Shown in pieces: positions 10,810-23,318 of a stretch of 64,000 nucleotides of DNA. The position numbers and the translations under genes were made by a program. The DNA is taken from the NCBI GenBank assembly GCA_946699065.1, contig CAMPDV010000250.1, forward strand, positions 62,001-126,000, given 5' to 3'. Source of the stretch: Loxodes magnus (Eukaryota; Ciliophora; Karyorelictea; Loxodida; Loxodidae). The notes below the pieces were generated by a model that was not told the DNA's origin, searched no databases, and saw nothing but the letters and a program-made list of their open reading frames with translations. The first letter of the stretch is position 1; each line of letters opens with the position of its first letter.

Positions 10810-13600
10810 ATAAGTAATATTCCTTTAGAAAAATTAAATTTTAAGCCATGCTTATTTTAAAATTTATGAATATAAATGCTTAGAAAAATTAGATGTCCTT
10901 GTATATAATTGTATTTAATTCCATAAGTATTACAGTGCATTTATCCCTGTATAACTGTATACATAATAGTCTCCTGTAAAAATTATAAACCAGAGACGAC
11001 TTGCAAGGCTTTCTAAAAAAACAAGATAAACCTTGCTTTTATACATTATTTAATAAATTTTCCTTATGAAATTTATTATAGATTAAAACTTTCAGCTTAG
11101 TTTAACTAGATTGTTCTACCAGGTTAGTTGTTTAGTATATGTTTTATTATATTTTACTTATTTAGTTATCCTATTAGCATTCTTCTTTGTTGTCTTCTAC
11201 TTTAAACCATTTATGGAATTAATCAATCACTAATCATGGTCATATCTATGAAAAATTCTTATTTTAGTATTTTGTAAAATATGTTTCTTTAGTTTATTTA
11301 AGCCAGAAATTAATTTTCTTCCTAGTTTAAATAAAATTTGGTCGATTAATAATCAGATTATTTGTATATGCTTAGTAACTAAGGATTAATATGTGAAGAA
11401 AGGAAATTTACTACTGATGAAGTATTTATTGCTTAGATTTTTTTTAAACTTTTTTGTCTATTAAATTAATAATTTAATATTCCTATTTTAGTTTACTATT
11501 TCATTTTCAAACTTCTAATTAGAAAGTTTTAAGATATTTTTAGTGTTTTCAAATGGAATAAACTTATGATAATACTGACTTACTAAAAATTTTTTAAAGA
11601 AGTTAGTTCTTTAGAGAGAAAATTTGTGAAGTACTTTATTATATTTAAGTTTATGATTTCTTGAATCTTGATTACTGATTTTTTATTCCTTTTTAGTTAG
11701 ATTTTTTATTTTTATTTTAAAGTCTTAAGTAACTAAATGAATTTCTTAGCATTATGAAGAAATAAAATCTGAGTTTAAATATTTTATTCAAATGTAGAAA
11801 TATTAATATCTTAGAAGCTTTCTCAATCTACATCTGTCTCAGATTAGCCAACATTCACCATTGATTTTTTCCTTTATCTTATTCCCTCTCTAAAACTAAC
11901 TGCTACTCCTAAACTGACTGAATTTTTTTAAATCAGCTAACTTTTATTCTTACTGATTATTGACCTTCCCATAGTAATTCAATGACTTAGAAGAGTTTAG
12001 ACAATTTATCTTTCTTTCTTATAAAAATAATTCTTCTTGATTTAACTATAAAGAGCTAAAGCTTTGGAATAAATTATATAATACTCCTATATTCCATTTC
12101 TCAAGTCCTATAACTATACACTTAAACTTATTTCCCAGCTATTAATCTCATTAACTAATTTGTTTTTCTAGTCTTTTGTAGAATAAGCACTCTAGCTATA
12201 AGCGCTATGATTGTTTAAGGTATTAAATGCTTTCACTTATCTATTTCTTAGTAAATCATAGTTAGTATATAAAACTTCTTTATAGAACTATTGAAGTATA
12301 AAAATTAGTTGAGAGTTTATATCCAACTTGAGTGTTTCTTCATTCTTTAGAACTTCTTTTCGTTCTAACATGAAATATATTCAATTAAATTTATCAGCTA
12401 TGATAGTGATAATACATAATCATACTCTAAGCTTTATAGATTTTAATTCATCTTTTATTCTTAAGAAGTGTAAGGATAGATGAACAATAAACTTACATAA
12501 AAACTATCTTAATTAGTTTATAGTGAATTACGAAGAATCTTCCACAGATATGGAAATTAGCTCTGAAATTCTTATTTTAGCATATAAAAGCTACTAGTAA
12601 AAATACTTAAGGTATTTAAATCTCCTTGTATAATAACATGTTATTTCATTTTCCCTAACTAACATATCAACTAGTTAACTGACTTACTAATTTAAGCTCT
12701 TTTTTTGTTTATCTATTTGATTCTGTCTAAAGCTTTATATGCTTCATTCTATTGAGAATTTTATAGCAAAAAAAATAGAAAATGACTTTATTAAGAAACA
12801 GGTTTACGATATAGAGGTATGGATTACCTCACAGATATTCAGAGTAACTTGAAGGAATTTTGAAATTTATCGAAATGAAATATACTAAATTTAACAAGGA
12901 ATATAGGCAAGAAATAATCTCAATCTTTAAGTTGTGGCCTTTCTCTTATTGTTTTCAATATGACTTACATTTACGCCAAAACCTGCGAAAATTAGCTCTC
13001 ATATATGGAGGAAAAGAAACCTCTAGACATATCTTTGAAAGTGTCTACTATTTGGAAATCTTTGGATAGAATTACTGGTAAACATTTGTAAAAAATTATA
13101 AAAAAGAATAAATAAAAATAAACTAACAATTTACTTCTAATCAATAAACAGAAATAGAATTTCAAATTAAAATTTTTTCACAAAAATTTACAAATTAAAA
13201 GCAATTGCATTTTAGTAAATCATATAAAATCAAACAGAGTTGTAGGTAGAATAAAAAATATTTTAGAAGCGATAAAAATAAAAAAAATATAAGAAATTAA
13301 ATAAGAAAAGAAATTTGAGATGACCAAACTTAAATTTGCATAAAATGAAGTATCTTAATACAATAAATCTTTGGTTAAAGTGAATTATTATTATATATAA
13401 TATTAACGCAATTTTAATTATTCAAACTTACTCATTATAAAGTTAATTTAATTTATATTTAATTAAAAAAGATTTATACTAGTAAAATTAGAAAGCATTA
13501 AAAAGTAAAAAAATAAAATATAAGAGTTTTGATGTTTAGTAATATTAGAGCATAATTATATCCATAAAATAATTAATTAATTATAAACTTAATTAAATTT
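10810..13600. other. long AT-rich spacer with a candidate decayed gene or transposon
   Basis: 10810-11050 resembles 20030-20230, and 11750-11820 resembles 20240-20300, so this spacer and the C-type spacer share ancestry. Between them the minus strand (about 12500-11000) reads in one frame as a Lys/Asn/Leu-rich protein-like sequence. Units 1 and 2 differ there by single-base indels near 11270, 11490 and 11950, so no frame is kept now. The plus strand at 12782-13070 gives a compact peptide (MTLLRNRFTIQRYG...), also open. I could not assign a family, and neither reading is called. Confidence 0.4.
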
Positions 13601-13604
13601 CTCT

Positions 13605-13890
13605 TTCAAGGAACTGGAACCTTTCTAGCTAAAAGCCAGGTCACTCTCTTGATGCATACAACGTGGATATCTTGTTGTTTTATTCAACAAACTTCGACCA
13701 GGGAGTTCCATAACTATGGCGAACAGCCTCAAGCCGCTAGCAAGAGTGAATAACCTGAAAAGTTTGCTCACTTACTAAGATTGACTTTAACCAGGAACCT
13801 TCTCAATGACAGGATAGGAACTTAACTTTATCCATAAAACTAGAAGTTTTGATCAGAGAATCAACCTCAGCTTCTGCTATCTTTTTAATT
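13605..13890 (+). other. island 4: GC-richer island, relative of island 6 (unit 1)
   Basis: It aligns along most of its length with island 6 (16250-16545), including the stretch around CCAGGAACCTTCTCA. The plus strand has an ATG at about 13717 (MANSLKPLARVNNL), but the frame is not the same as in island 6 because of small indels. It is either a decayed copy of the island 6 gene or a structured non-coding RNA. The unit 2 copy (37446-37725) is nearly unchanged. Confidence 0.4.
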
Positions 13891-14433
13891 ATAATATTTA
13901 TAAATTAATCTTAAAATTCTTAATAATAATAAATATAAACATTTTATCAGTCTTCTAACTATATCAGATAGAATTTTTCAAGATCCAAACTTTCTTAAGT
14001 AATAAGATTAGACAGTTTCATTAGCAATTATTGAAATAAAAACTAGAATTTTTAATTTGGAAAATGAAATATTAAAAAAATAAATTAATTTTTGAAGTAG
14101 CACTAAAAAAGAATTGAAAAGGAGTATAATTGATTATTTGAAGGAATTTAATTTAATTTAATTTAAAAATGTTTGTAATTCTAAATTTAAAACTTTTATA
14201 ACTTTTATTATTATTTCTGTCCTAAAAAATTTCACCTTCTATAAAGCAAATTTTATAGTATCCAATAAAAATATTGCGTCATATGTAATAAATTTGTTAC
14301 TTAAGAGACCTTTAAATAAAGCTTATATAAAAACTTTATTTATTCAATTTTAATTAATATTTCAATAAAATTAAGTTTCATTAAATATTTTATATTATAT
14401 AAATAATAAATAGTAAATAAAAAAGAGGATTTT
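13891..14433. other. AT-rich spacer, nothing recognised
   Basis: Unit 2 carries an extra segment of about 755 bp at the equivalent place. No gene, RNA or terminator is supported. Confidence 0.5.
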
Positions 14434-14466
14434 AGAGCGCGAAAAACCTCGATGGCGCACAGCTCT
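14434..14466 (-). repeat. shared 3' hairpin motif at the end of island 5 (unit 1)
   Basis: The plus strand starts AGAGCGCG and ends GCGCACAGCTCT. AGAGC/GCTCT pair perfectly and GCG/CGC form an inner arm. Confidence 0.6.
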
Positions 14467-14820
14467 TTCAATATGAATATAAAAAAGAATGCTCTCATAA
14501 TTCTTGCTTTCATTTTAGTAGTCCAATGAGTCATGTCAGCTTTTCCAAATAGGGAATTTGCATATTAAAGATTAATCTATATCTTTGAACCAAACCTTCC
14601 AATCTTTTTGAATAAGATTTAATAATAATTTTTAATTAAGGATATAGATGGCTTGGTAGTAAACGTATTTATTGCTAGAGAAAACCTTGGGCAAATTAGA
14701 TATTTCTCTTCCGAGTTTGTTCACCCTTCTCCGTAGTGGCCTCCATTCTAAATTACTCACAATGCAGCATACTTCGCCAGATTGCCTACTAGCTCTCCTG
14801 ACCGTAGCCGTCATCCACAT
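14467..14820 (-). CDS. island 5: putative small basic protein (unit 1)
   Basis: From ATG 14820 the minus strand reads MWMTATVRRASRQSGEV, then CCIVSNLEW, then RRRVNKLGREISNLP. The reading continues another 60 or so codons, through one TGA (Trp), into the shared hairpin motif. Units 1 and 2 are identical over the first 66 residues, although one Leu codon changed at two positions (TTA at 14749-14751, CTC at 39327-39329). That is good evidence for selection on this frame. Island 7 keeps VRRTSRQSG and later SNL and KLGR, so it is a paralogue. The protein is short, Arg-rich and of unknown family. In unit 2 the frame is lost after about 100 residues, so the C-terminal part may not matter. Confidence 0.5.
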
Positions 14821-15800
14821 TTTTATTAACAAAAATAAAAAAATAAAAATTTAATTTAATTTTTAGTAAAATAAATGAAAATTGATGATATTAATAAAAA
14901 TATTAATTTAAGTAGTTCTACAATAATAATTTATACCAAATAGATAAATTTTACTTAATAATTATTTGAATAAACAATTTATCACATATAAGTTAATTTT
15001 AATATCTAAAATAATTCTGAATAATTCTTATCAAATATTAAAGAAATACAATTCATTTCATAAGAAGATTATTATAAGAGTGGGTTTAGTCATTAATATT
15101 TCAATTTAAGTGATAGCAAATACATAGCTTATTTTTATAAATTTCGAAATTATTTGAAGTTAGATTTTTATAAAAGTAATATGATTTTAATATCTCTAAA
15201 ATCTTTTTAACTTAATCCTTATTTAGAATATTAAATATCCATTTCTATTTAATATCACATTGGCTATCATTCAAAAAGGATTTACAAATAAACAGCATAA
15301 AGGCAAAATAAATTAAAATATTAATTTTTAGTAAAATAGTTAAATATTTTTACTTTATAGTTTTTAATTTTTTGAATTTCTAGAATCAATCTAAAACATG
15401 TTTCAAATATATGCAAATAAAGATATTGGATCTTAAAATAATTTAAAAAAAGCTGCTTATTAAAATGCTTATTATTTAAATAATTAAAAAATATTTATTA
15501 AATATCAAAAATATTTAAATTTAAAGTGAAAAGCGTTTTAGATTTATATTTATAATTTATATATTTTTATTAAAAATTTTATTTTAAATGTTGAACAAAA
15601 TAAAATAAAATATGGGAATTGATCTTAATTTTATAAAATAGAAGTTTGAAAGTTTTTCTAAAAATAATTATAATTTTATAATAAAATTATAATTATTTAA
15701 TTTATTTAATTTTTATATTTATATTTATAAAAAATGATTTTATATATTCAGTAATTATAATGTTATTTAAAAATATACTTAATAATAAATTAAATTAATT
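14821..15800. other. AT-rich spacer, no gene supported
   Basis: 14900-15300 is distantly similar to 3500-3960 beside island 2, which suggests that islands 2 and 5 head homologous monomer spacers. No frame is conserved. Confidence 0.45.
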
Positions 15801-16085
15801 GACAAAATTAATATTGGAAGAAAGAAAAAAAATTAATGTTTAATTGATTTATTAATTACTAAGATGTTTAAATCTAATAGGGATAAAAGTAAATATCATT
15901 ACTCTTAGCTACTTACCTAACTTTTTTTAATATTATTCATTTCAATTAAATTCAAAATTATAAAATTAAAAATTCTTAGCTTATGATTAAAAAATTATGT
16001 AGAGTACATAATTAAAAATATTAAGATAGAAAAACTATAAAAAAACAATAAGAGATTTAGTTGAAGTAATTAATTCTTAGAACAC
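15801..16085 (+). repeat. 285-bp segment, orientation 1
   Basis: It begins GACAAAATTAATATTGG and ends TTCTTAGAACAC. Unit 2 carries the same 285 bp in reverse orientation at 40385-40669, with flanks on both sides still in the normal order. The segment itself shows no inverted-repeat ends. AT-rich, no gene seen. Confidence 0.8.
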
Positions 16086-16350
16086 TATTTTTTACAGTAT
16101 AATTTCTTAATTTATATTAATAAATTCAAACTATTCTTATGAAGATTAAATTTTTGTAATTGATTGAGAAATTCTAATAAATAAATCTTGTAAAATATAA
16201 ATTTCTATATTATTTTCATAAATTAATTTCAACTAAAAAAGTTTTTGGACTGGAAACTTTTTTTCGATTGCACGACCCGACACTCTCTTTTTATGGAATA
16301 GCGGATATCCTGTTGTGCTCCAGGCACAGCTGCTAGGGAGCTCCATCGCT

Positions 16351-16569
16351 ATGAGCAACCAGTCTTCAAGCCCCTACCAAGAGCGGATAATCTCAAAGAC
16401 AGCGTTCCCTTCAGAAAATGACTCTGACCAGGGACTTTCTCAGCGACAGGAAAGGAATTTGTTCCTTGCCATAAAACCAGAAAGTTTATTCACGAAGGTC
16501 ATTCTCAGCTCCCACCATCTTTTCAATTATTTATTTTCATAAATAAAGTATAATTTTAATTAACTTTGA
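16351..16569 (+). CDS. island 6: putative small protein (unit 1)
   Basis: It reads 72 residues from ATG 16351 to the first in-frame TGA (MSNQSSSPYQERIIS, then SENDSDQGLSQRQERNLFLA). The stretch lacks all three standard stops for 64 codons in DNA of this composition. Changes against unit 2 are silent (AAT/AAC, CTT/CTA, AGC/AGT) or conservative (N/S, Y/F, I/L) in this frame, but mostly replacing on the minus strand, which favours plus-strand coding. An upstream start at 16315 is GTG here and ATG in unit 2, and two-base indels sit just above it, so the internal ATG is preferred. The product is Ser/Gln-rich, hydrophilic and not recognised. A non-coding RNA remains possible. Confidence 0.45.
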
Positions 16570-17932
16570 AATGTTTGCAAATGGTATCTTTTTTAATTTA
16601 TTATATAAAATTATAAAAATTTTTCATAATTGCTCAACTAAATAAAAAATTAGACTTAAGAATAATAAAAATAATATGAAAACAAAAATTAAAATAAATA
16701 AGCATCAAATTATTAAAATATAACCTTTTTACATTTATAAAGTCAATACAATCAAGATTAAAGGGAAATTAATTAATAATAATAAAAAATATTTCTTTTA
16801 TTCAACCTTTACGTTTCTTTACACTTTCTTAGTCAATTAGAGAAATTAAAAAAAAATTGAATATTTTGTTAGATTTATTCAGAACCTTTTGTTTTCACAA
16901 CTTTAAAATTTTTGGTATCTCCAACATTTTTTTTGTTCCATAACTTCTGCAAAATCAATTCGTAAATAACTTCTTTTTATTATCCATTTAACTATCAGAT
17001 TTTTTGATTATTATTTAAGTTGATTGTTCAATCTCCATTGGCCTGCGTATAGCTTTAATCATATGATTTATTTAATTAAGATTTCTAATTTCTTATATTT
17101 TATCTTCTGTTCTTAAAAAAATAGATGTGAAAGCTTTAAAACTAAATTCAGTTTTCAGTTATTTTAATATAGAGTTAGTAAATTATAAAATAATGATAGT
17201 TTATTAGTTTTGATAATATATAGACTGCATGGTATAATAATTTTAGTTAGACTCAATGTATATGATATTAGGATTGTGAGATATATATAATAATATGATG
17301 ATTTAGGATATTATAAGGCTTAATGTTGTATTTAAAGTAGTTGAAAGTGATGAAAATGATGTAGTCTAAATATTTGATATTATGTTAATTTATAATTGTT
17401 AATTATAACTAAATATATTAATAGGAACTTACTTATGTTAGTTTATCTAAACTTTTATTTATATAGTATCTTCTTTATTTAAGATTTAACTCTTAATGGA
17501 AAACTAAAAAAGCTTTTTAATTTAATCTTTTTCTAAGCTTCATTATAATTTTATGTTTAGACTATAGTAAAGTTTTATTACTTTAATTAGGAGTTTTAAA
17601 TCTATTTAAAATAGTATTCTTTAGTGTAAATACTAAAATAAATTAAGCTTTATAGTTGTTAGAATCTATAAACACATCAAATTTACTTTTATTTATATTT
17701 AATACTATTATTCCTATATATCTTATACTACATATCTTATACTATATTAATATTCATATTTCCCTTTTCTAACTAACTTACTCCACTCTTTATTATACTT
17801 ATCTAAAACTTATTTTTATTATAAAATATAAAAAGTATCTTAATAAGCTGCATTAAGTAATTTTATTTTTTATCATAATTTATTTATTAAAATAGAAAAT
17901 TAAAAATTTATTGTTGTTTACGGACCTCTCTT
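16570..17932. other. AT-rich spacer with a G-rich patch before the F-box stop
   Basis: About 17190-17400 is G-over-C on the plus strand and about 17690-17800 is C-over-G, the same order as in the other spacers. No gene is supported. Confidence 0.4.
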
Positions 17933-19770
17933 TCAAGTTTTATTGCTATCTTTCTCAACATTATGGTGAACTGTCATCCTTACAAATTTTTATTTAAGTT
18001 AATTAGCCCACTATTCTTTTATTTATGTTCATCTAATATCTAAATATCTAAGATTTCTTCAAAAAGGATATTCTTATCCCTCTTAATCACAAAGTGGTAA
18101 ACCTTCCTATGTAACATCTTTTGAATTATAAAGATTTAAAATTTTTAATTGTTTACAGTTAGTTACTATTTATAATACATCTTTATTGCTTAGTTAAATT
18201 CCTTAAAACTATAATTATTTTAATTTGCTTATTTTAACTATTTCTTTTATTCAATTCTCATCTAACGTTTAATAAAATGCCAAGTCTAAGCTTTCTAACT
18301 CCTAGCAGTTTTAACTCATAGAATGCAAAATCTTATTATTTAGTTTTTTCATGTAATTAAGAGATAATTTAGTTAGTTTTTTACAATTTTAAAATATATA
18401 GCATAGAGTTTTATTAGAAAGATATTTTAAATAATTAAAGGTCATTTCTTAATAATTTTATCCATAATCTCCTATTTTCTTCAAAGATGATTTAGTAAGT
18501 TAACTTAATATCTTCAATTTAAGAGAAATTAAACTAGGACAGTTTTACATTAAAGATATTAGGTGATTATCATTAAAATTATTGCAATTACAAATTTCTA
18601 TATATTATAAATTATTATGCTACTTTGAAAATAGTTCTTATATTGTTTCTACTTATAATTTTCATTCAATTTTTAAATAACTAAGGCCAAAATTTTTTAA
18701 CTTCAATATGAATTAATCTTAAGAATTTTCTATATAATATTAGTCAATTTTATTTAAATTAGGACAAAAATCAATATACTTATCCATATTCTCATTAGAG
18801 TTGATGTTTATTTCTTCTAATAAGCTTCCTTTTTATTTCAAATATTATACCAAAATTTCTTGATTAATTCCTTCACTAAATATTTATAGTTCCCTTAAAT
18901 TTAATCCTTAACAATAGTCTAGTAAAAACTTTGCTGTTATCTATTACTAATTTATGTCTTAGACTTCTAAGGATTATAACTGAGTCAAATTTTACAAAAA
19001 ATTTAAGTTTTCTTCTTAAAAATAGAAAACACTTAAAACTAGTTTTCTTAGATTTGAGCATTTTGAAATATATTCTTGAAAGGTTTTATCTAAATTATTT
19101 AGTCCAAGTAAATGAATTTCTTATACTAATTTAAATCCTTTCTGATATAAATTTAATTTTAATTCTAAGCATTTCTTTATTTCTTGGAACATTTATTCTT
19201 AATATTTTTATTCTTTTCAATCTTAAGTATCAAAATATAAAATTTTAGTATCAGATTATAAAATTTGTTTGAGAGTTCAGTTTTTTTTATTTTAAACGTA
19301 GTCTTTATTACTTGAATATTATTTTATTTCTAACTTTTCAAATTAATACTTAAACTTATTTAGAAATTTATTAACCTATTGTAATCTACAAATGTCTATA
19401 TTTTTAAGGAACTAACTAATAATTTGAAGAATATAAGAATTGGAAAATAAAGTTTATTTATTACTTTTAAACTGCTAATGTTTTATTATTCTTAAGAAAA
19501 CTCTTTTTCTTAGTTTAAGTGCTCGTTAATTCTCTTCATTGGAAGCGTAATATCTTAGTCTTTTTAATCTTTTATTGATTCTTTTTAATTTATCAAATTA
19601 TTTTTTTAGATTTAGTCTTAAATTAGATCCTTTTAAATTTGAGCTGTTACTTAAGTTTCTTGGAGATGTTTATTAGATTCTTCTTATTATCGATCAGAAG
19701 AGGATTAACAATTTGAACTATTTGGTGTATAGTTTTAGCTACTAGTTGATTAATCAGTCCTGCTTTACAT
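17933..19770 (-). pseudogene. F-box/leucine-rich-repeat protein, copy C1, with a one-base deletion
   Basis: It is homologous over the full length to the other F-box copies, but 1838 bp long, one short of a multiple of three. Aligning with copies B1 and C2, one T is missing near 19475 (GCTAATG where others have GCTTAATG), upstream of the F-box. Codons 1 to about 95 are therefore out of frame with the F-box and LRR part, which stays open through to the shared TGA stop. The LRR region keeps both conserved TGA/Trp codons and a third, QDW, near the F-box to LRR border. Either the gene is dead, or translation starts at a later Met and gives a protein lacking the disordered head. It is the only copy of eight that breaks frame. 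Confidence 0.65.
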
Positions 19771-20779
19771 TTTATTATATTTTTTTATTTTATCAGACTA
19801 TTCATACTTAAATTATGAATAACGGCTATATTTATAAATAAAACTTAAGGTTTAAATAAGCATTATCATATTTAAGTAACTTAATTAAATTTACTTTTTC
19901 AATTAAATAAAAGAGCTAATTTAAATGAAAATGTAAATAGTTTATTTATCTTATAACTATTCTTTATAATAAGCTAAATATAAATGCTTTCTTAATATTT
20001 ATTAGAGAGCTATTTTAATGGATATTCCTTTAGGAAAATAAAATTTTAAGTTATGCTTAATTTAAATTTTATGAATATAAGTGCTTAGAGAAATTAGATA
20101 TCCTTGCATATCTTTATTTATAATTCCATATATATTTAGTGCATTTATTTAAATATATAGTGTATACATAATAGTCTCCTATAAAAAATATAGACCTGAG
20201 ATGACTTAGAAATATTTCTGAAAAAATAAGATAAATGAAGAAATACAGTCTGAATTTGAATTGTTGATTAAGATGTAGAAATATAAATATGTTAGGTTAC
20301 TTAATATAGTGGCTGATTAGTAAGATTGATAAAGAATTGTATATTAGTATATTAGTATATTTGGATATTAGTTGGTGAAAATAAAGAGAAAAGATATGAA
20401 ATGATATTAAAGTTAATGAGTTATTTGATAATTGAAGTATTACATAAACTTATTTTAATTATTAATAATTAAAATTTCTAATTGTTAGTTTAATAAAACA
20501 GATTAATAAAAAGAACCTTGCTCCTTCAAAGATAACCATATTTCGTTATACTTAAATATTTGTCTATTATTTACAACAAGGAAACTAAAATTAAGAAAAT
20601 ATCATTTTTACGTCATTTAAACAAGGCAGAACTACTAGAATAAAACTAAGATTAACTCTAAGATTCAATATTAACAAAGATATAGCAGTAAAAACAAAAC
20701 TACTAAGATAATAATTAAGTGAAGAGTCAATTTTATTTATACGCCCCTTTATTATCACTAGGGAAAATTCACTTTTACT
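19771..20779. other. AT-rich spacer upstream of F-box C
   Basis: 19850-20230 is conserved beside B- and C-type F-box genes (10310-10470 and 10810-11050; 34150-34300; 44440-44830; 60700-61030), so it may hold the F-box promoter region. A short direct repeat of about 10 bp (TATTAGTATAT type, about 20338-20366) varies in number between units. No gene called. Confidence 0.4.
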
Positions 20780-21532
20780 ATGAAGGGATGTTGAAACTAC
20801 TAAGAAATTAGATATTTAATTATACTTTTCATAAAAGTAAAATAGGAAATTATGCCTTTTCTATTGGAAAAAATTAATAACGTAAGCATAAACTCTAAAA
20901 GGAATTATAAAATTAATTCTCAGAATATGAGACTTAAAAGTTTAAGTCATAGAATCAGATTAAAAAATAAGGACTTTGTTATAATAGTGAAGATTTAACA
21001 TGAGAATAACTAATTTGAAAAATTAGAAGTAATTCTGAAATGAAAGAGTTAAGTTTGCAAACAAATAGAAGAGAGCTTTAATAAATTAACCTATATTTAT
21101 AATCTATAATCTTAAATAATAAATTAAATGAGATACCTAAATATTTATAATGAGTAAAAGTCTGCTTATATCTATAAGCAGAGAAATATATTAAGATGCT
21201 AATTATGCAAGAAAAAAGGACACCTACAGTTTTGATATTTAATAAAAGTAAATTATAAAAGAAAAAATAATTAACCAAAGGGAGTTAAATATATTTCTCG
21301 AGAGAATGTAAAATTTATATGAAAAAATTATATTAAGGTAAGAAAATACATGAATCAATAACTGAAAAAACAATAATAAATTAAGTAAAGTGATAAAATG
21401 ATTTAAATGATGTAGAATCCTTAAAGAGCAAGAGAAGAACTGAACTAAAGAGAAAGAATAGAAAGAAAAACTTAAACAATTTCAGAAGCAGTAAGAGAAA
21501 TTTCATAAAGAACAATAAACATAGACTTCTGA
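20780..21532 (+). mobile_element. fossil coiled-coil/zinc-knuckle-like element, second type (unit 1)
   Basis: Plus strand. Of the three frames, the one from ATG 20780 is supported by change between units. At the stretch NYQEIRY all differences among the three copies are silent, and Gln codons swap between CAG and TAG (21179-21181 versus 45768-45770) and between TAA and CAA (20996-20998 versus 45585-45587). It encodes a Lys/Gln/Glu-rich, heptad-like region, then a zinc-knuckle-like CQLCKKKGH near 21197, then a basic Gln/Arg-rich tail. The plan resembles the first fossil type, so a Gag/ORF1-like origin is likely. It is decayed and looks incomplete, with no polymerase or terminal repeats seen. 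Copies lie in all three units. Confidence 0.5.
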
Positions 21533-22947
21533 AAACCATGATGATTCTATTAGATAAAGTAAATATATGATTTGAAAATGTATTGAAGTAATTAGTTAAT
21601 GAAATAAGATTTAAGGTTTTTTTAAGATGAATGTAATAATGTTATGTAACTAGGATGTATTTATATATGAATTATGTTTGATACTAAGATATGAGTAAAA
21701 GATGTATTTAATGATACTTAGGTTTAGGTTAAAAATGTGGTAAAAAGTGTTTTTATAAGAGTTTTGATAATAATATATTGATATATTGTCTTAATTAAGA
21801 GCATATTAATATGATTTAAAAGATAATTAGTTGATATTAGTTTTAGAAGAAAAAGACTTAGCAAAATATTAGTAATATACATTTGTTTATATTAAGTTGA
21901 ATATTTGTTTATTAATTACTCTTTTTTAATAACTAGCACAAATGTAAGATGCATTATATTTGATAACAATTTGCACATATATGTGTATAGTAAAATAGCT
22001 TAATATTGTTATCACAACTAATAATAAAATTCTAATGATTTAATTATAAATTATTATTGTTGAGATATATTAATACTTGATTATCTAATTTCTTCTTAGC
22101 ATAGCTTTTATTAATTGATATTGCTTATTATATTAGTTGATATGAAACAATTAATAATAAGAATAATAAGAGATATAGTAGTATAAATATGATTAATTAA
22201 TAGTATAATAGTATGGATGTTATGACTGCTACTAAAAGGAAGAATATAGATATAATGTTTAGTATTTAGAAGATTGAAATGGCCTAAATGTATGTTGTAG
22301 TTAGTTTTAAACCATTAATTTGGCTTATTTTCTTAATTATTTAATATATATAACTAGAGTTTTTATTTAATATTAGCAGTATCTATCTTTATAAACAATA
22401 TTATAACTCATAAGGATCTTTACAAAGAAGCAAATTATAATAAGAAGTTCTAATATAATTGTATATCAAAACCAATTCAATTACTAAATTGAGATAGTTA
22501 ATAGACTATTTATTATCTATTTAGCTACTTTAACTAGTTACAAACTTATAAATTGCTTTAATTCTAACTAAGTTTATATCCAACTTTAAATATCAATCAC
22601 TATTAATATTTCCTATATCAAATACTACCTTAAACAAATAACTAACTAACATCAAACTAGTACCTAGATATTAAGCTTAACCAAACATACATTTTCATTC
22701 AATATTATTCAAAAAGTAACCACAACAGTAACTTATTTTTATTACAAACTATAAAAACTATTCCTTCAAAACTAATCCTCCTACTTTAGATTTAGAATTA
22801 CCTAAAATTAAGTCAAGTAGCTTACGTTAAAGACAGTAAGAATTCTTGCCAAAGTAAAAAAACAATCTCATAAAATTTAAATTCTATAGCTGCAATAAAA
22901 GGAAATAAAAAATAGTAAATGTAAGAAAATTTATTATTATTATATGT
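21533..22947. other. spacer with a G-rich to C-rich switch and a palindrome
   Basis: About 21600-22330 is G-over-C and about 22400-22760 is C-over-G on the plus strand. It is nearly identical in all three units, more so than the F-box genes. No gene is supported. Confidence 0.5.
21962..22013. repeat. imperfect hairpin/palindrome (unit 1)
   Basis: GATAACAAT is inverted as ATTGTTATC at the far end, and CACATATATGTG is an inner palindrome. It is unchanged in units 2 and 3, inside the G-rich half of the skew switch. Confidence 0.55.
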
Positions 22948-22970
22948 AGAGTGTAGTATCTCGTTGGTCT
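22948..22970 (-). repeat. shared 3' hairpin motif, short form, at the end of island 7 (unit 1)
   Basis: The plus strand reads AGAGTGTAGTATCTCG and ends GGTCT. About 10 bp of the inner arm seen elsewhere is missing, but the flanking TTTCAATATT is kept. Confidence 0.45.
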
Positions 22971-23318
22971 TTCAATATTAATATTTGAAATTAAAAAAAT
23001 GCTCTCATAATTATTGCTATCATTCTAGTCGTCTAATGAGTTATGTCAGTTTCCCAAATGGGGAATCTGCTCATTATAAATTATTCTAGAATAAAATGTT
23101 CCAATCATCTTGAATAAGATCCAAATAAGAATTAGTAATTAAATCATTTGTAGACCCGTCAATCAAACGTTCATACTACAAGTGAGAACCCTTGGTCATT
23201 TTAGACTTGTGTCTTCCGAGCTTATCCACTATTTTCGTGGTGACATCTAGTGCGAGATTACTCGCAATGCAGTATACAATGTACCAGACTATCTACTAGT
23301 TCTCCTGACGAAATCCAT
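22971..23318 (-). pseudogene. island 7: diverged relative of island 5 (unit 1)
   Basis: From ATG 23318 the minus strand starts MDFVRRTSRQSG, matching island 5. A net two-base gain then moves the similarity (CIASNLALDV, then VDKLGR and LIQDDWN) into another frame. The whole island aligns with island 5 in order, ending in a short form of the hairpin motif. It is probably a decayed copy, or coding only for a short peptide. All three units carry it with the same shift. Confidence 0.45.

Noticed and set aside
12782-13070. Compact plus-strand peptide (MTLLRNRFTIQRYG...) as a gene or transposase end
   Set aside because: Units differ there by replacement changes only; no family motif, and other frames are equally open. 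Mentioned in the spacer but not called.
10559-13080. One long minus-strand gene joining island 3 to the upstream spacer
   Set aside because: The continuous reading is uninformative with no hard stop codon, and one-base indels separate the two units.
14672-14854. Plus-strand open stretch over island 5 (also 39250)
   Set aside because: The changed Leu codon is silent on the minus strand but replaces a residue on this strand.
21078-21278. Minus-strand open stretch (also 45667)
   Set aside because: It overlaps the second fossil type, whose plus frame shows silent substitutions and Gln codon swaps.
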